64,000 nucleotides of DNA from Phocoena phocoena (lineage: Eukaryota; Chordata; Mammalia; Artiodactyla; Phocoenidae). The notes beneath the pieces are model-generated. The model searched no databases. It was not told the DNA's origin and worked only from the letters and a program-made list of their open reading frames with translations. The translations under genes and the position numbers were made by a program. Each line of letters begins with the position of its first letter. The stretch's first letter is position 1. Location: positions 39,708,659 to 39,772,658 of the forward strand of contig NC_089232.1 of NCBI RefSeq assembly GCF_963924675.1, in the 5' to 3' direction. Below, one piece after another: positions 51,726 through 63,435 of the stretch.

Positions 51726-53705
51726 TCAGAGGTTGCTGCCTCCATGCCCTCTGGCCCTCCCTCTGAAAGCTCCTCAGAGACCAGATCTAGACATTATCTA
51801 GGCCTTGGAGGCATGAACTAAAGCCAGGGGGGTACCTCTTGGGGCATGCTCTAGCCTCAGTTCCAATCATGGAGTAAAAGGCTTTCTAACTTACAGAAGG
51901 GATTTGAGGCATCAAATTGAAAGATGAGAAATGTTTTTGGGGAGAGGGGATTAGGAAAGTGTGGCAACCTTCCCTGAGCCCTAAAATCACCTTGAGGGGT
52001 GATGCCTCATCACCCATGTGAGGGGCAGTTTAGAACTGTTGCTAATTTATATGGATTTGTCTATGTAACTACCCCAATCTTAAACGAATTACTCAGTTTC
52101 ACTGCATTAGCAATCCTTTACATTACCCACATTTCTCTCAAGTAAGGGGTAGAGATCTGATAAGTACTGACCTGGAGGACCCAGGATCTGATAGCTCCAA
52201 CCTCATCCATAAACTTTCGTCCATCCACCCCACAGCCTCTCCACCTATAGCAGAGCAAGTGCTCTTGCTGGCTTTGCTGTCTGGGTTGTTGGTGATGGCC
52301 CTGTTTTTGAAGGCAACAGGAGAGTTCCTGGATTCTGGAACCAGCCTGGACATGGAGACTGTCTGTGTTGGCTGAGCTGTGCTTCGGCACTGGAGGCAGC
52401 CTGGGAGAAGAGGCATCTGATCTGTGATAAGGATGAGAAGCCAAAGGTATCTGCAGCTGCCTTCGACCTGGCCCTTTTGCTTAATATATGGTCAATCTTC
52501 TGATGAAAGGGCTGGAGGTTAAAGTTGGCTCTGAGTTGACTGTTAATGTACCTGCCCTCCTCTTGCTCTCTGGGGGAGGGATTTTTTTCCGTAAGGTTAA
52601 TTCAGGGTAAATGCATTTTAGGGAGAAGGAGGAATGACAAAGACGTTAAAAAAATTTTTTTTTAAGGAAAAAGGCCAATGATTAATCTGCTATGTTCTGA
52701 GTTGCAGATCTTAGTGTTACACGTCTAATTCTTTAAAGGCTCAAAGCTCCTAGGCTTACGAAGGGATGATAGATGAGAAATAGTAATTAAATTAAGGATG
52801 CGCACACTGGGCCCTCTAAATTCTGGGAAGTTTGAAAATGGACTCACCCTTCGTCATAATTAAGGCCCTCAGTAAGGATGTTCTGGTGGTACTGAGCTGA
52901 AGGAGGTATCACGGGATCTCCCCCAGGGACTCCTCAAGCTGTCACAGGTTAGAATCTCCTTTGGGAGAAGGAGAGGTGGAGAAAGAGAAGGCCCTGGGCA
53001 GGGGCTGAGCTGGCTGTGGCTGCATGGCAGTGAGAGGGAGAGGCTGGGGGTCAGACAGATGTTTACGGCATGGGGTTGGAGCTGTTGGAGTCTGGGTCCT
53101 CTGGGGCCATGTTTATCAGATCTCTACGCTAACTTGAGAGAAATGGGAGCATATAAAGGATTACTAATGCAGTGATTTATTTGGGACTGGGGTGGTCTTA
53201 TGGAAAAGTCCGTGTAAAAGCCACACTGTCTCCTCTGGAGCTGCAGCTCTGCAAAAGGAGGCTGCAGCAGGAACTGAGGGGGCCACTTTTTTAGCCTCAC
53301 ATGGAAACCTTGAGCCCCTCACTTTCCCAGGGCTGTCCCACCCAGAGTAATGTTGAAGAGACAGACCACGGCTCCAGGAACAATCAAGGATGGCCATTGC
53401 AGCTCGTAACTCAGGCTGTGCGATTTTGAACAAATCCGAAACATTGAGATAATAATTCCTGGAGGGAGGAGGTCCTGGCAGCCAGACATTGAGGGTCAGT
53501 CTTCATGGAAGAGAAGGATCAGAGGCATTGATAACATCTGGATGGGTGCGAGTGAGGAGGGACAGAGTCATGGGAAAGTCTGTCTCCTGCAGTCACTCGT
53601 GGGGCTGAGGGAATTGGTGTGTGTGTGGGCTGAGGTGGGAAGGGCTGAGCCTCTGACCTCTGGGTTAAGGAAATGCCATTTTCTTTCTTTCCTTAAAGAA
53701 AAAAA

Positions 53706-53749
<44 letters not shown>
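53706..53749. repeat. (CA)n microsatellite
   Basis: About 22 CA units followed by an A-rich stretch. Confidence 0.97.
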
Positions 53750-53750
<1 letters not shown>

Positions 53751-54189
53751 AAAAAAGAAAAAAATTCCAACAGTTCGTGGTCCTGTTTATTCTCAGACAG
53801 GGAGTGGATGGCCTTTTGGAGGTGTCCGACTGTGCCGTCCAGCCAGACTGACATCTGTGGGAGTTCAGGGTTTTAAATGTTTAGTCTGCATGAGACCCCC
53901 AGGCCCCAGCGGGCTCAACTCCTGATAGGCCTGACTTAGCCATCTACCCCCACCCCTCCTGTGAAATGGAATCTTGGGGGTTTGTATGAAGGAAGCTGGC
54001 TCCTCCTGAAGTCCAAGGGTGAGGACTGTGTGCAGGGCTGTCATCAAAGTTGTCGGGAACCTAAGCCTGGGGACTTAGTTAAGGCTGTAGGTCAGTATCT
54101 GCCCTCCCCTCCCCTTCTCCCCTACAGCTAGCCGACATCTTCTCCTCTGATGGGCATAGCCAGGGCTATGCTCTCTTCACTTAGACCTT

Positions 54190-54345
54190 CACACTTACTG
54201 CTCTCACTGCACTTACACACAGCCCTGCAATTGTTTGTCAGCATGTCTGTGTCCTCCCAGTGATTAATTCTGTTCTTTATTTTAAGTCTCCAGCTCCTAG
54301 AAGAGTGACTGGCACAGAGCTTTTGGTCAATAAAAACTCTTGGAA
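54190..54345 (+). repeat. L2-like 3' end fragment
   Basis: 'gtctccagctcctagaagag', 'tgactggcacagagc' and 'ggtcaataaaaactc' resemble the L2 3' end. Confidence 0.45.
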
Positions 54346-55244
54346 TTGGCCTGAACTGAACTCAGGTGAACATGCTTGTCAAAAGCCCAAAGATTTCACT
54401 GGGCCTGGTGGCATTTGGGGCACGCACAGGGAGAGAGCTTTGCAGATCTCTGAGTCTGTGTCTGTAGCGTTCCTGGGCCACAATCCTGGAGTAACCAGTG
54501 GGCAGGGGCTGCCCTCTGAAACCTGTGCTCAGAAGTTGGCCCATTTGGCCACAGAAGATGGACAGCTGGGGTCCGTGGGACAAGGAGGGGAGAGAAAGGG
54601 GATTACCCCTGTGCTGCAGGTGTGCACTGCAGTCATTGCTTTTCTAACTGGAGGTTCTGCAGGGCCTGGGAGAGGGGATACCCTGGGAGTGACATCAGGC
54701 TGGGTCTCATAATCACCTACTTAGTTCCTGCTTGAGTAAGCAGCAGGCAAACCACAGTTAAATATGTCTTCTTTAAAAAATATGTTGTTGCTAAACCTAC
54801 ACTTTTTAACCAGTTTATGTAACACTTTGTCCTTCAGGGTTCCCAGAGACTAAAGGACGTGAAGATGCATAAGGCAAAACAAGCAAGTTCAGCCAGCAAA
54901 TTATTTACATTGATAAACATAATTTATATAGATCAATTAGCAGAATATGAATTGTAAAAAAAAAAAACACCCCCCAAACACCAGTTTGAACTGTATGTTA
55001 AAACAGTGGCTTATGTATTGTGCTAAATGCCTAATTTAGAGGTCATCTCCAGGAAGAGTTCTTGTCCTCCTGGGGTCTCTTTTTGGCAGCGCCTGCAGTT
55101 TGGCCAGTTGTTCTCGGACCACAGGAGCTTCGGATTTGGAGATTCTTTACATGCCAAGGACAATTCAGGGGTTAAGCTTAGCTTCGCTATTCTTCAGCCT
55201 ACACTGTCTGCTCTGATGTTGATCCATGTATCTGTTTCTACTTC
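54346..55244. other. Non-coding stretch, nothing recognised
   Basis: A 150-codon open frame at 54260-54712 overlaps the preceding repeat and has no recognisable domain. No other feature is supported. Confidence 0.5.
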
Positions 55245-55870
55245 CATTTAACATTTATTATAGTGAGCCTACTATGTGCATTATGTAGCATTGTGACATT
55301 GTGAAGGTGATTCCAAAGATAATGGAATGCCTTCACCCTGAGGAACTTACCATCTAATTCAGGATTTCTCAGCCTCCGTACTATTGACGTTTTGGCCTGG
55401 AAAATTCCTTGTTGTCAGTGGCTGTCCTGGGTATTGTAGGATGTTTAGCAGCATTCCTGGCCTCTACCGACTAGATGCCAGTAGCGCCCCCTCCCCCCAC
55501 TTCACCCTCAGTTGTGACAATAAAAAATGTCTCCAGACACTGTCCCCTGGGGGGCAAAATCACCTCCAGTTGAGAACTGCTAGTCTAATTGAAGACAGAC
55601 ACACCTGACATAGAGCAATGTGCTTTAATGGATGTTTGCTCCACTGGTTATGGGATGAGAAAGGAGGGAACAGGGGACATTTGAGCTGCACCTTGAATAG
55701 GGTGTGGAAGTTTGCCAGGCACAGCAGAGATGAAAGGGCATTGTATGCAGAAGGAAGAGTGTGCAAGGTGCAAAGGCATTACAGAGCATGGCGGGCTCGG
55801 GGAGCAGAAGGAGTTGGACATGGCTGGTGCGTGGGCTGAATTATGGTGGGGGAGGAGGAGGCAGGAGAGG
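55245..55870 (-). repeat. L2-like ancient repeat interrupted by MER20
   Basis: Left part: 'acatttattatagtgagcc', 'tactatgtgcattatg', 'gaggaacttaccatctaatt'. Right part (from 55591): 'acatttgagctgcaccttga', 'gtttgccaggcacagcag', 'agtgtgcaaggtgcaaaggc'. Together they resemble one reverse-oriented old repeat split by the element at 55360-55582. The family name is tentative. Confidence 0.5.
55360..55582 (-). mobile_element. MER20 hAT-Charlie element
   Basis: Reverse MER20 text: 'caggatttctcagcctccgt', 'attgtaggatgtttagcagc', 'ggcctctaccgactagatgc' and 'cacctccagttgagaactgc'. Length 223 bp. Flanks 'atctaatt' (55352-55359) and 'gtctaatt' (55583-55590) are an 8-bp target duplication with one change. 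Confidence 0.88.
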
Positions 55871-58579
55871 GGGCTGATAAAATAACCAGGACCAGGTGGA
55901 ACAGCACCCAGCAGGCAGTGATACACTTGGATGACACCCTTTTCTGACAGTGGAACCAATGAAGATCTTCATACTTAGTCAAGCCTGGGGTGGGGTGGGC
56001 AGCTGGGATACCACTTACGTACTAACCAGGCAATCAAATCAAATCAAATCAAATCAAAGGAGGGTAAGTGACTTATACTTAGTCTTCCTCTTCCTTGGTC
56101 ACCTACTCAACCTTAAACAGAAACTAGAAGTAAAATGAGCTGAACTCATCATATGTAAGCCAAGATTTTTCCTGGGAGCATAGGAGTGTACTGTGCCCCT
56201 TCCAGGCGATGACTGTGCCATTTCTTTTCCTCTTTCACCAACCCTAGGGGAATGACGCTTCAGAGCATGTCAGAGCCACAGGACAGAAGGAGCCTGGGCC
56301 CTTGAAAGACTGTGTGGGAGAGAGCTGCTCACAGCCAGAGCACCCTCCCAAGAGCTTACACAAGCAAGAAATAAACTTCTGAGGTGTTAAGACACTGCAT
56401 TTTTGGTTACTGCATCTTACACTTTCTTAACAAACACAGAGACTGTATTTGCTAATCCAATCCTAGAGCACAGATGTCTATTCTGTTGCCAACACTGAAC
56501 TGGATATGAGGCTGAACACTGCATTTGCAATGGCGATGTTTCAGGTGAGATAGCTGGGGGCAGAGTGAGGTGCTGGCTTGGACTGATCCTCCTTCCCAGA
56601 GCTTGCAGTAAGATTTGCAGATGGTATCTGCCCTCTGTGCTTTTACACCTTTCCCTCCCCACCTACCATTCCCTCTCATCCGCCACTGTTCTGTCCATCC
56701 CCTTTCCCCTATTGGCAAAACCTCCCCAGGAAAAGCTGGAGGACTCAGCCTTTGGTTTTCTGCTAAGGCAGAGAGCTCACTGGAGCTCTCAGGAAGGTAC
56801 AGATGTCCATTGCTTCTCTTTTTGTGGTTGAGCCCTAACACTCCAGGCCAGCTGTGTCATCTGGTCCAATTGGCTGCAACTAAAGAGTAGATTCCTTCTC
56901 ATGCTCCTGAAAATAAGAGGGCTGTCCGGTGTGTGTGTGTCTGTGGGCTGTGGGCCTGATATTAGACACAGGCAAGTGAAGTGTCATCCATTTGCATGTG
57001 GGGATCAGAGGACTGGATATGGGGACTTACAAGAGCATACACATGGATACCTTTTACCCTTAGGCTGGTGAGGGAAATGACCTGTGAGATTTTAACAGGA
57101 GCTTCATATGTGCATGTTGGTGACTGTTGGCAACAAGATAGCAGCAAGAAAGGCATTGCTTTCTGAACTCCCTTTCCCAAAGGACCCCTTTTTACTCAAT
57201 CTGCCTTACCTGCTTGCATACTTTAATGGAGGGGTGGGGGAGGAGGAGGAGGGGGAGGTGAGGGTGGTGGTGAAAAATAGAAGGGAAGCTTGAGTGTGCC
57301 TTTTCTTTCTCTTTCTCCACCCTCAGCCATCATTAACAGAAAAATATTTTTAAAAGATCCCTTGATGGCATCCCCAAATGCAGAGCCTGACATTTTCTTA
57401 GCTGATGGCCTCCTTCGTGAAGGTATTTTGTGTCCTCCCAGCATGCCTGCTGGATCCCTGGTTTGCTGTGGTTGCTAAGGTAAATACTCTTTCCATTAAG
57501 CACCACAGCCCAGGAGTGGCCTAGAGCTCAAATAAATGACCAAGGAGCAAGTTAAACATTCCCTGGGGTGATTTTAACCTATGCAGTGTCTTTTTGGGAA
57601 AATTGCCTATTTTTTCAAGTTTTGGCCAGTGGCGGGGGGGTGTCTCTTATTCCCTTCTTTTCTCTTTCCTTTTCAGCTGAGTATACGTTTTCTTCATTTA
57701 TTCATGCATTGGATGAAGGGTGGAAGCAGGATTAATAAATCACACAGGACTGCCCCCCGCCAGCCCCGTATTTGTAAAGAAAGCCAAGGCAGGATACATG
57801 CGTTATGTTAACTTTGGGGGGACCTGGGCCATGTAGCCAATTCAGGCAGAGGCCCCACTTACCTTTCCTGTGAAAATACCACAGCACAAAAGGCACTGGA
57901 GAACAATGTCCTTCTGGAAGACTTCTCTGGCAGGAGGAGGATTCAGGGATCCTGGTCCCCTGTGACATTTCCAGATGAGTGTGCCCAGAGATTTGCACAT
58001 GGCTTGGCTTTGCTTGTTCTCCTTTGCCTCAAGGATATGTTCACAGGCCTCAGGGGAAAAAAGTGTCCTGACAGTTGTCATGCTTCGTTATTTGACCAAG
58101 ACTCCATAGGACAGTCTTATCTTCTTTTAATCTTTCGTGGTGGAGTATGGATCGCCTGGCAGAAGGCGGTGTTTGGCCGATAGAAGGAAATCATGAATGG
58201 GCAGTGGCCCCTTGATGCTGGCTGGACCCCCGTGGAAGAGAATGTGTCAATTCTTCCCTGACTACCCCATCTGGGGATTTGCTACTTGGCTGGGTGTGCT
58301 TTATCTCCCTGCTAGATGACACATTCCTGCTGCCCCAGACTCCTGTCTCTTTCTTCCACACTCTATAATGTCTGCTATGCCCAGGATTCTCAGCAGAATG
58401 TCCGAAAGCACCTCTTGTCACAGAAGTCAAGTACTGAGGGGACTGAAGACCATGATCATAATTCCCCAGGTTGGTACTTTTCAGATCATGTTTCTTGGCT
58501 TCCAGGACAGCAAGAGCCCTTGGGTGTGGACGGTGGTCCCTTGGCCAATGTGATCTTTTTGGAAACGTGAACCAGATCA
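55871..58579. other. Non-coding stretch, nothing gene-like
   Basis: It contains the AAATC microsatellite and a G-rich purine tract at about 57226-57262 that could form a quadruplex. Many 60-130 codon open frames on both strands show no recognisable protein. Confidence 0.55.
56032..56057. repeat. (AAATC)n microsatellite
   Basis: Five near-perfect AAATC units. Confidence 0.95.
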
Positions 58580-59060
58580 CATCACTCCACTCACTGAACT
58601 TTGAACAAAACTGTGTCCCAAGAGTTTGGCTTGTGTTACCCCACCTTTCTCATTGCATCTCATGTCCTTTTTCTTCCGGGGGGCTGAGGGCTCCTCAGCT
58701 CCCTCTGCAGTTCTGGCCTCCATGGCTCTTCCCTTGCGCGTCACCTGGCTACTCCTGTGCATCCTTCCTTTGGGTTCCACTTAAACACCTGTCCACTGAG
58801 AGGCCTTCCTTGACCTGCAGACAAAGTCAGTGTCCCCGAGGGCACATTCATAGAGCCTGGTGCTGCTTTTTCTCCATTGTATGAGGGCCAACCAAAATTA
58901 CGTAGGTATTTAGTGTGATTATTTTCTTAATGTCCATCTTCCCCACTAAACTGTAAAGTCCACAGGAGCAGGAACAGGCCTGTTCCATTTGCAGATGTAT
59001 CTCTAGCCCATGGTATATAGTAGGTGCTCGATAAATACATGTTTAATGAAAGAGAGAATG
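58580..59060 (+). repeat. L2 LINE 3' end
   Basis: 'ccacttaaacacctgtccac', 'gagaggccttccttgacc', 'taaactgtaaagtccacagg', 'tggtatatagtaggtgctcg' and 'ataaatacatgtttaatgaa' are in the L2 3' order. Confidence 0.75.
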
Positions 59061-61070
59061 ATTGAGTGGCACTGCTTCTCCCTGTCAGAATGGTGTCTGG
59101 CTTCCTTTTTATTTTTTTCCCCACTCTTCAAGTTGTCTGTCAGCTGTTTAACAGAGCAGATTAAAATAATTTCACCAGCACTCTTTTTTTAAAAGGGAGG
59201 GATGAGTGGGCCTTTTAAAGCATCTTCTTTAGGCAGCCCTCAAAGGATATAGTCTTTCTTTCCTTTCCTGGTGTGGGAAATCGGAGCTCCCGATCAGTAC
59301 TCACGGGGTCTGGATCCTGGAGATGTTGGAAGTGACCTGGATGTCCTGGAGGCTGTCCAGGGCCTGGAACCAGTTGAAGGGGCCCCACTGCCCATTGCTG
59401 AGGCCTGAACTCCTTGTTCAAGCAGCCTCTTTGCCAAACCGCTTTGGGCTACAGAACCAGGCTCCAGAGCAAGACTTGGTTGGAGATATTAAAGAATAGT
59501 TCTGACACCCCCCTCCTTTTCCTTCTGAAAAAGCCCAGCTTTATGGCCCTTGCAGGAAATATGGGAGGGGAAGGCCCAGAATGTAACTGGGGCAGGAATA
59601 GGGGTGGAGGAGAGATGGAGGAAAATTCTTATGTTTTTCGTTCTTGACGCTAAGTCAGTCTGTTTTTGTACTTGTGTCTTTTAAGCTTTTCCACATGTGC
59701 CCCAAGGGCCCATCAGTGAGTGTGTTTTATAAACTGGAAAAATGAATAAAAATAAAACCCAGAAGGGAAATACCAGAAGGAGTGTGAAGGGAAAAGTGTT
59801 AGTTCCTCTGTACCTCCCAGCTAGGCCTGCCCTGCATTTGTGGGAGTCCCAGGGTCAGGTTTATTTGGCTTTATGGATAAAATGTGGAGTCTTCACTCAG
59901 AAAAAGCCTCATCGGTTTTGTACTTGGCCTGCTCCGTTCAGCATTAATTAACTTCACGAAAGTAAAAAGTGATCCCGTTTTATTTGGCTATCTGGCTCCA
60001 CAAACCTGGTTGGCTTCCTGTCCCATAGGTGTTGGATTGATGGGACTGCAAATGTGTAAAGTCTTGTACAGGAAGCCCCCCGGCATGGCCATTCAGAGGC
60101 TCTCACCTCCCGCCAGACCCTGAAAACAAGCAACGAGGAGGCCCAGACCCCATCTCTGAGTTTGCACTTTAGGAAATGGTACCGGAAAGAAAACTCCATT
60201 TTCTACTCTTACCATGCTTGGGCCAAAACAAGAGCCCAGGAAAGGGGCTACTTGGAAAACAAATTCTCCAAATTGCCTGAAAAGCCAACCACAAGCAAAA
60301 CCCAAACTATTTTGAAAAGCAGCATATTTAGGGAGCTTGAAGAACTTCAAAATAACTCCAGAAGGTTTATGTTGACCCCAGCATGGTCTCTGTCTTGTGA
60401 CCTAAGGCTTTGTCTTCCAAACCCTGCTTGAGCAACTTTATCAGCAAAAACATTTTTGAGAATGTACACCTAAAATATGTTTGTTTGTTTTTTGTTTATT
60501 GTAATTATACATACTTTTGTATTCGCATTTTACATATATTTAATAACAACCCCCTAAATAACATGTTAAGAACTGATATAGATGAAACAAATATTTAAAA
60601 ATAATGATTTTAATCTATTAACAGTACAAAAATCTTTTTGTTCTTACTAAGATATATGATGAATAATTATATTTTTAGTGAGAGCAATGGATTGGTTAGG
60701 CTCACTGTTTTTGAACATACAATGCTTTGTGACACAGTGAGTCAAAACTCTGTTTCTAGGTTTAGTTTTTCAAAACCTGGGCTGTAATAGCTAAAAAAAT
60801 ATATAAGATACATAAGCCCAAATGGAGGAAGGGCACTGGGGCTCTCATTTCTGAATCCCAGCCTCTGTGAAGGCATAAATTTTAATCTGTCCCAGTGTGC
60901 TACAGCAAACAAACAAGTGAAGGTGCCGCTGTCAATCCCTCTTTGTATGGGATTCCTGCCTTTCTCTCAAGACACATCCAGTGCCTTATATGACAGTGAT
61001 CCTCTGTAACACAGCAGCAATCTGTCTGTCAAATATTAGTAAAGCTTATTTTCTTTATTATTGTGTAGGA
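59061..61070. other. Non-coding stretch, nothing recognised
   Basis: Mixed then AT-rich DNA (60430-60680 is very AT-rich). No exon, repeat family or motif that I can support, apart from scattered short homopolymers. Confidence 0.5.
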
Positions 61071-61685
61071 AGAATGTTCTCCAAAGGTGTTCACACCTAA
61101 TTCCATGTTCCTATGAACATGTGACCTTACGTGGCAAAGGAGACTTTGCAGGTGTGATGAAGGTTAAGGAACTTAAAATAGAAAGATTATTTTAGAATAT
61201 CCAGGTGTACCCAATCTAATCCCTGAGACCTTAAAAGCAGAGAACTTTCTCTGACTGGAATCAGAGAGATGTGACCAAAGGGGAGGTCAGTTCAGAGCAA
61301 TTTGAAATGTGAGGACTCGGCCCACAGTGGCTGGAGGAGTCCCCATGGGAAGATGGGTAGCAATGCAGGTAGCCTCTAAGAATGAGACAGCTGGCCCCCA
61401 GGTGACAGCCAGCAAGGAAACAGTGACTTCAGTCCTACAGCCGCAAGGAACTGAATTCTGCCAGCAACGTGAATCAGCTTGGAAATGGATCCTTCCCCAG
61501 GGCTTTCAGTAAGGAATATGGCCTTGGCCACACTTTGGTTTTGCCCTTGTGAGACATTAAAGAGAGGACCCAATCAAGGCCAGCTGGACTTCTGACCTAC
61601 AGGAACTGTGAAATCATACATTTGTGTTGTTTCAGGCTGCTAAGTTTGTGGTAATTTGTTTTGGTAGCAATAGAAAACTAATGCA
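61071..61685 (+). mobile_element. Ancient MaLR-like LTR (ERVL-MaLR group)
   Basis: Solo LTR-like sequence: 'gaacatgtgaccttacgtgg', 'gagactttgcaggtgtgatg', 'cccaatctaatccctgagac', 'ggacttctgacctacagga' and 'gctaagtttgtggtaatttg', ending 'gaaaactaatgca'. This is MLT1-type text as I recall it. It is an old, non-coding endogenous LTR with no viral gene inside. The open frame at 61309-61512 is chance. Confidence 0.65.
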
Positions 61686-61689
61686 ATTA

Positions 61690-62280
61690 AACATTAGAAA
61701 AAGTGTAAGTATAGCCAGGACATGGATGCAACCTAAGTGTCCATTGACAGATGAGTGGGTGAAGAAGATGTGGCACATACATACAATGGAATATTACTCA
61801 GCCATAAAAAGAAATGAAACTGAGTTATTTGTAATGAGGTGATGGACCTAGGGTCTGTCATACAGAGTGAAGTAAGTCAGAAAGAGAAAAACAAATACCA
61901 TATGCTAACACGTATATATGGAATCTTAAAAAAAAAATATGGTTCTGAGGAACCTAGGGGCAGATGTAGAGAATGGACTTGAGGACATGGGGAGGGAGAA
62001 GGGTAAGCTGGGGCAAAGTGAGAGAGTGGCATGGACATATATACACTACCAAACGTAAAATAGCTAGCTAGTAGGAAGCAGCTGCATAGCACAGAGAGGT
62101 CAGCTCGGTGCTTTGTGACCACCTAGAGGGGTGGGATAGGGAGGGTGGGAAGGTGACGCAAGAGGGAGGGGATATGGGGATATATGTATACGTATAGCTG
62201 ATTCACTTTGTTATACAGCAGAAAGTAACAACATTGTAAAGCAATTATATTCCAATAAATGTTTAAAAAAAAAGAAAAAA
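61690..62280 (+). mobile_element. L1 LINE 3' end (younger, L1 3' UTR)
   Basis: 'caacctaagtgtccattgac', 'tggaatattactcagccata', 'agtgaagtaagtcagaaaga', 'ggaagcagctgcatagcaca' and 'gcaattatattccaataaat' then A-rich. It is better preserved than the other L1 fragments. The 81- and 162-codon minus-strand frames over it are antisense artefacts. It begins immediately after the LTR end, so it probably inserted at or near that boundary. Confidence 0.88.
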
Positions 62281-62769
62281 AACCAACTGTAAGTAGAAGC
62301 TCTAATATTTCCCTCCCACACCCCATTGGTTCAACTTGTGCCCCCCTTGGGGTGTGGGAAAACCCCTTGAAACCACTGTCATCTAGGATTCTAGCCCCTA
62401 CCTGGGAAAAGACCCAGATATAACTTTCAGACTGTATTTCTGAGCCATTCACAACAAACCTAGAGAGAAGATGTGGCCTGCCCAAGTGCGAAGCAGCATG
62501 ATGGTAAATTCTGGATGTAACAACATTAACAACTGTATCAACTCTCCAAACGTCCTCATAGCAGTGAGAGAGAAGGAGTAATGAGAACCAGGGTCCCAGC
62601 TGTCGGAGCACTGTGGCTGGAGCTTCATTTTGAGTGGAATGTCACTCTTGCTCATGGCCTGATCGTATCCTTTCAGATTTTGTAGCTGGTTATATTTGCA
62701 TGGCAGCTTCTGTTTTGTGAGCACAAAAATGGTGTGGTGGCCTTGATCTGCAGGACCCTTTCCTACTTA

Positions 62770-62890
62770 CAGTGACTCAGCGTGGGCTATCTCTTGGATA
62801 TTTACAACAACCAGAAGAGTGAGGGCACGAGCACCAAATAAGCTCAGAGAGGGCAAGTGATCTGCCCAAGGCAACAAGGCAGTAAGCCAC
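62770..62890 (-). repeat. MIR SINE fragment
   Basis: 'tatttacaacaaccagaaga', 'taagctcagagagggcaagt' and 'gatctgcccaaggcaacaag' match reverse MIR. Confidence 0.7.
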
Positions 62891-63119
62891 AGACTGAACA
62901 TACTTAGGGTGCCCGGATCCAACAGGGGTCTGGACGAGGGACCAGGGCCTACAACACCAGGACACTGGGGAAGAGAGAACATTGACACATGGGGGAATGA
63001 GCATCCCCCAGCCAGGACTGACTTGAGGATGTGTGCAGCTCTGTTACAGAAAGTGGAAGAGCCTGTGGCACTAGGCCTCACCCAGCCCAAATGTCTCACT
63101 CATTTTCACCACCATAAGA

Positions 63120-63435
63120 CTGCTTGTCCCAGTCTGTATATTTGGGATCCCCTCCTACTTTCTCTCAGCCTCTCCATCCTTCAAAAAGCCATCCTGAAAT
63201 GCCTCTCCCAGGCTTTCCCTTGCCTTTCTTTATTCCCTTGAATTCCCATTGTGTTAATTGTTCAGAAGACTAATTCTGGAACTTACCATATGCTGCTTTG
63301 TATTACTATTAAAAAAACAGCTGCTATTTTGACTGTTGAGATGGACCTTACATGCCCTGCTTTATACACTGCTGTGGCCCTACCCTACCTGGTGCAGTGG
63401 GGGCTTAATAAATATGTATATGTTGAATGAATGAA
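63120..63435 (+). repeat. L2 LINE 3' end
   Basis: 'gcctctccatccttcaaaaa', 'gtggcccta ccctacctggtg', 'ggggcttaataaatatgtat' and 'gttgaatgaatgaacgaat' give a typical L2 3' terminus. Confidence 0.75.

Larger units (their letters stand above)
51355..54189. other. Non-coding stretch with one MIR and a CA repeat
   Basis: Reverse MIR at about 51570-51725 ('acacatgaaggaaccgacc', 'gtcacacagctagtatgggg') and (CA)n at 53706-53749. A 108-codon minus-strand open frame at 52118-52444 has no recognisable family. Nothing else is supported. Confidence 0.6.

Noticed and set aside
54260..54712. 150-codon plus-strand frame
   Set aside because: Overlaps an L2-like end and has no recognisable motif.
61071..61685. 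Retroviral gene remnant
   Set aside because: Only LTR-like, non-coding sequence was seen; no gag, pol or env similarity.
62123..62611. 162-codon minus-strand frame
   Set aside because: Antisense of an L1 3' end and flank; no protein family.
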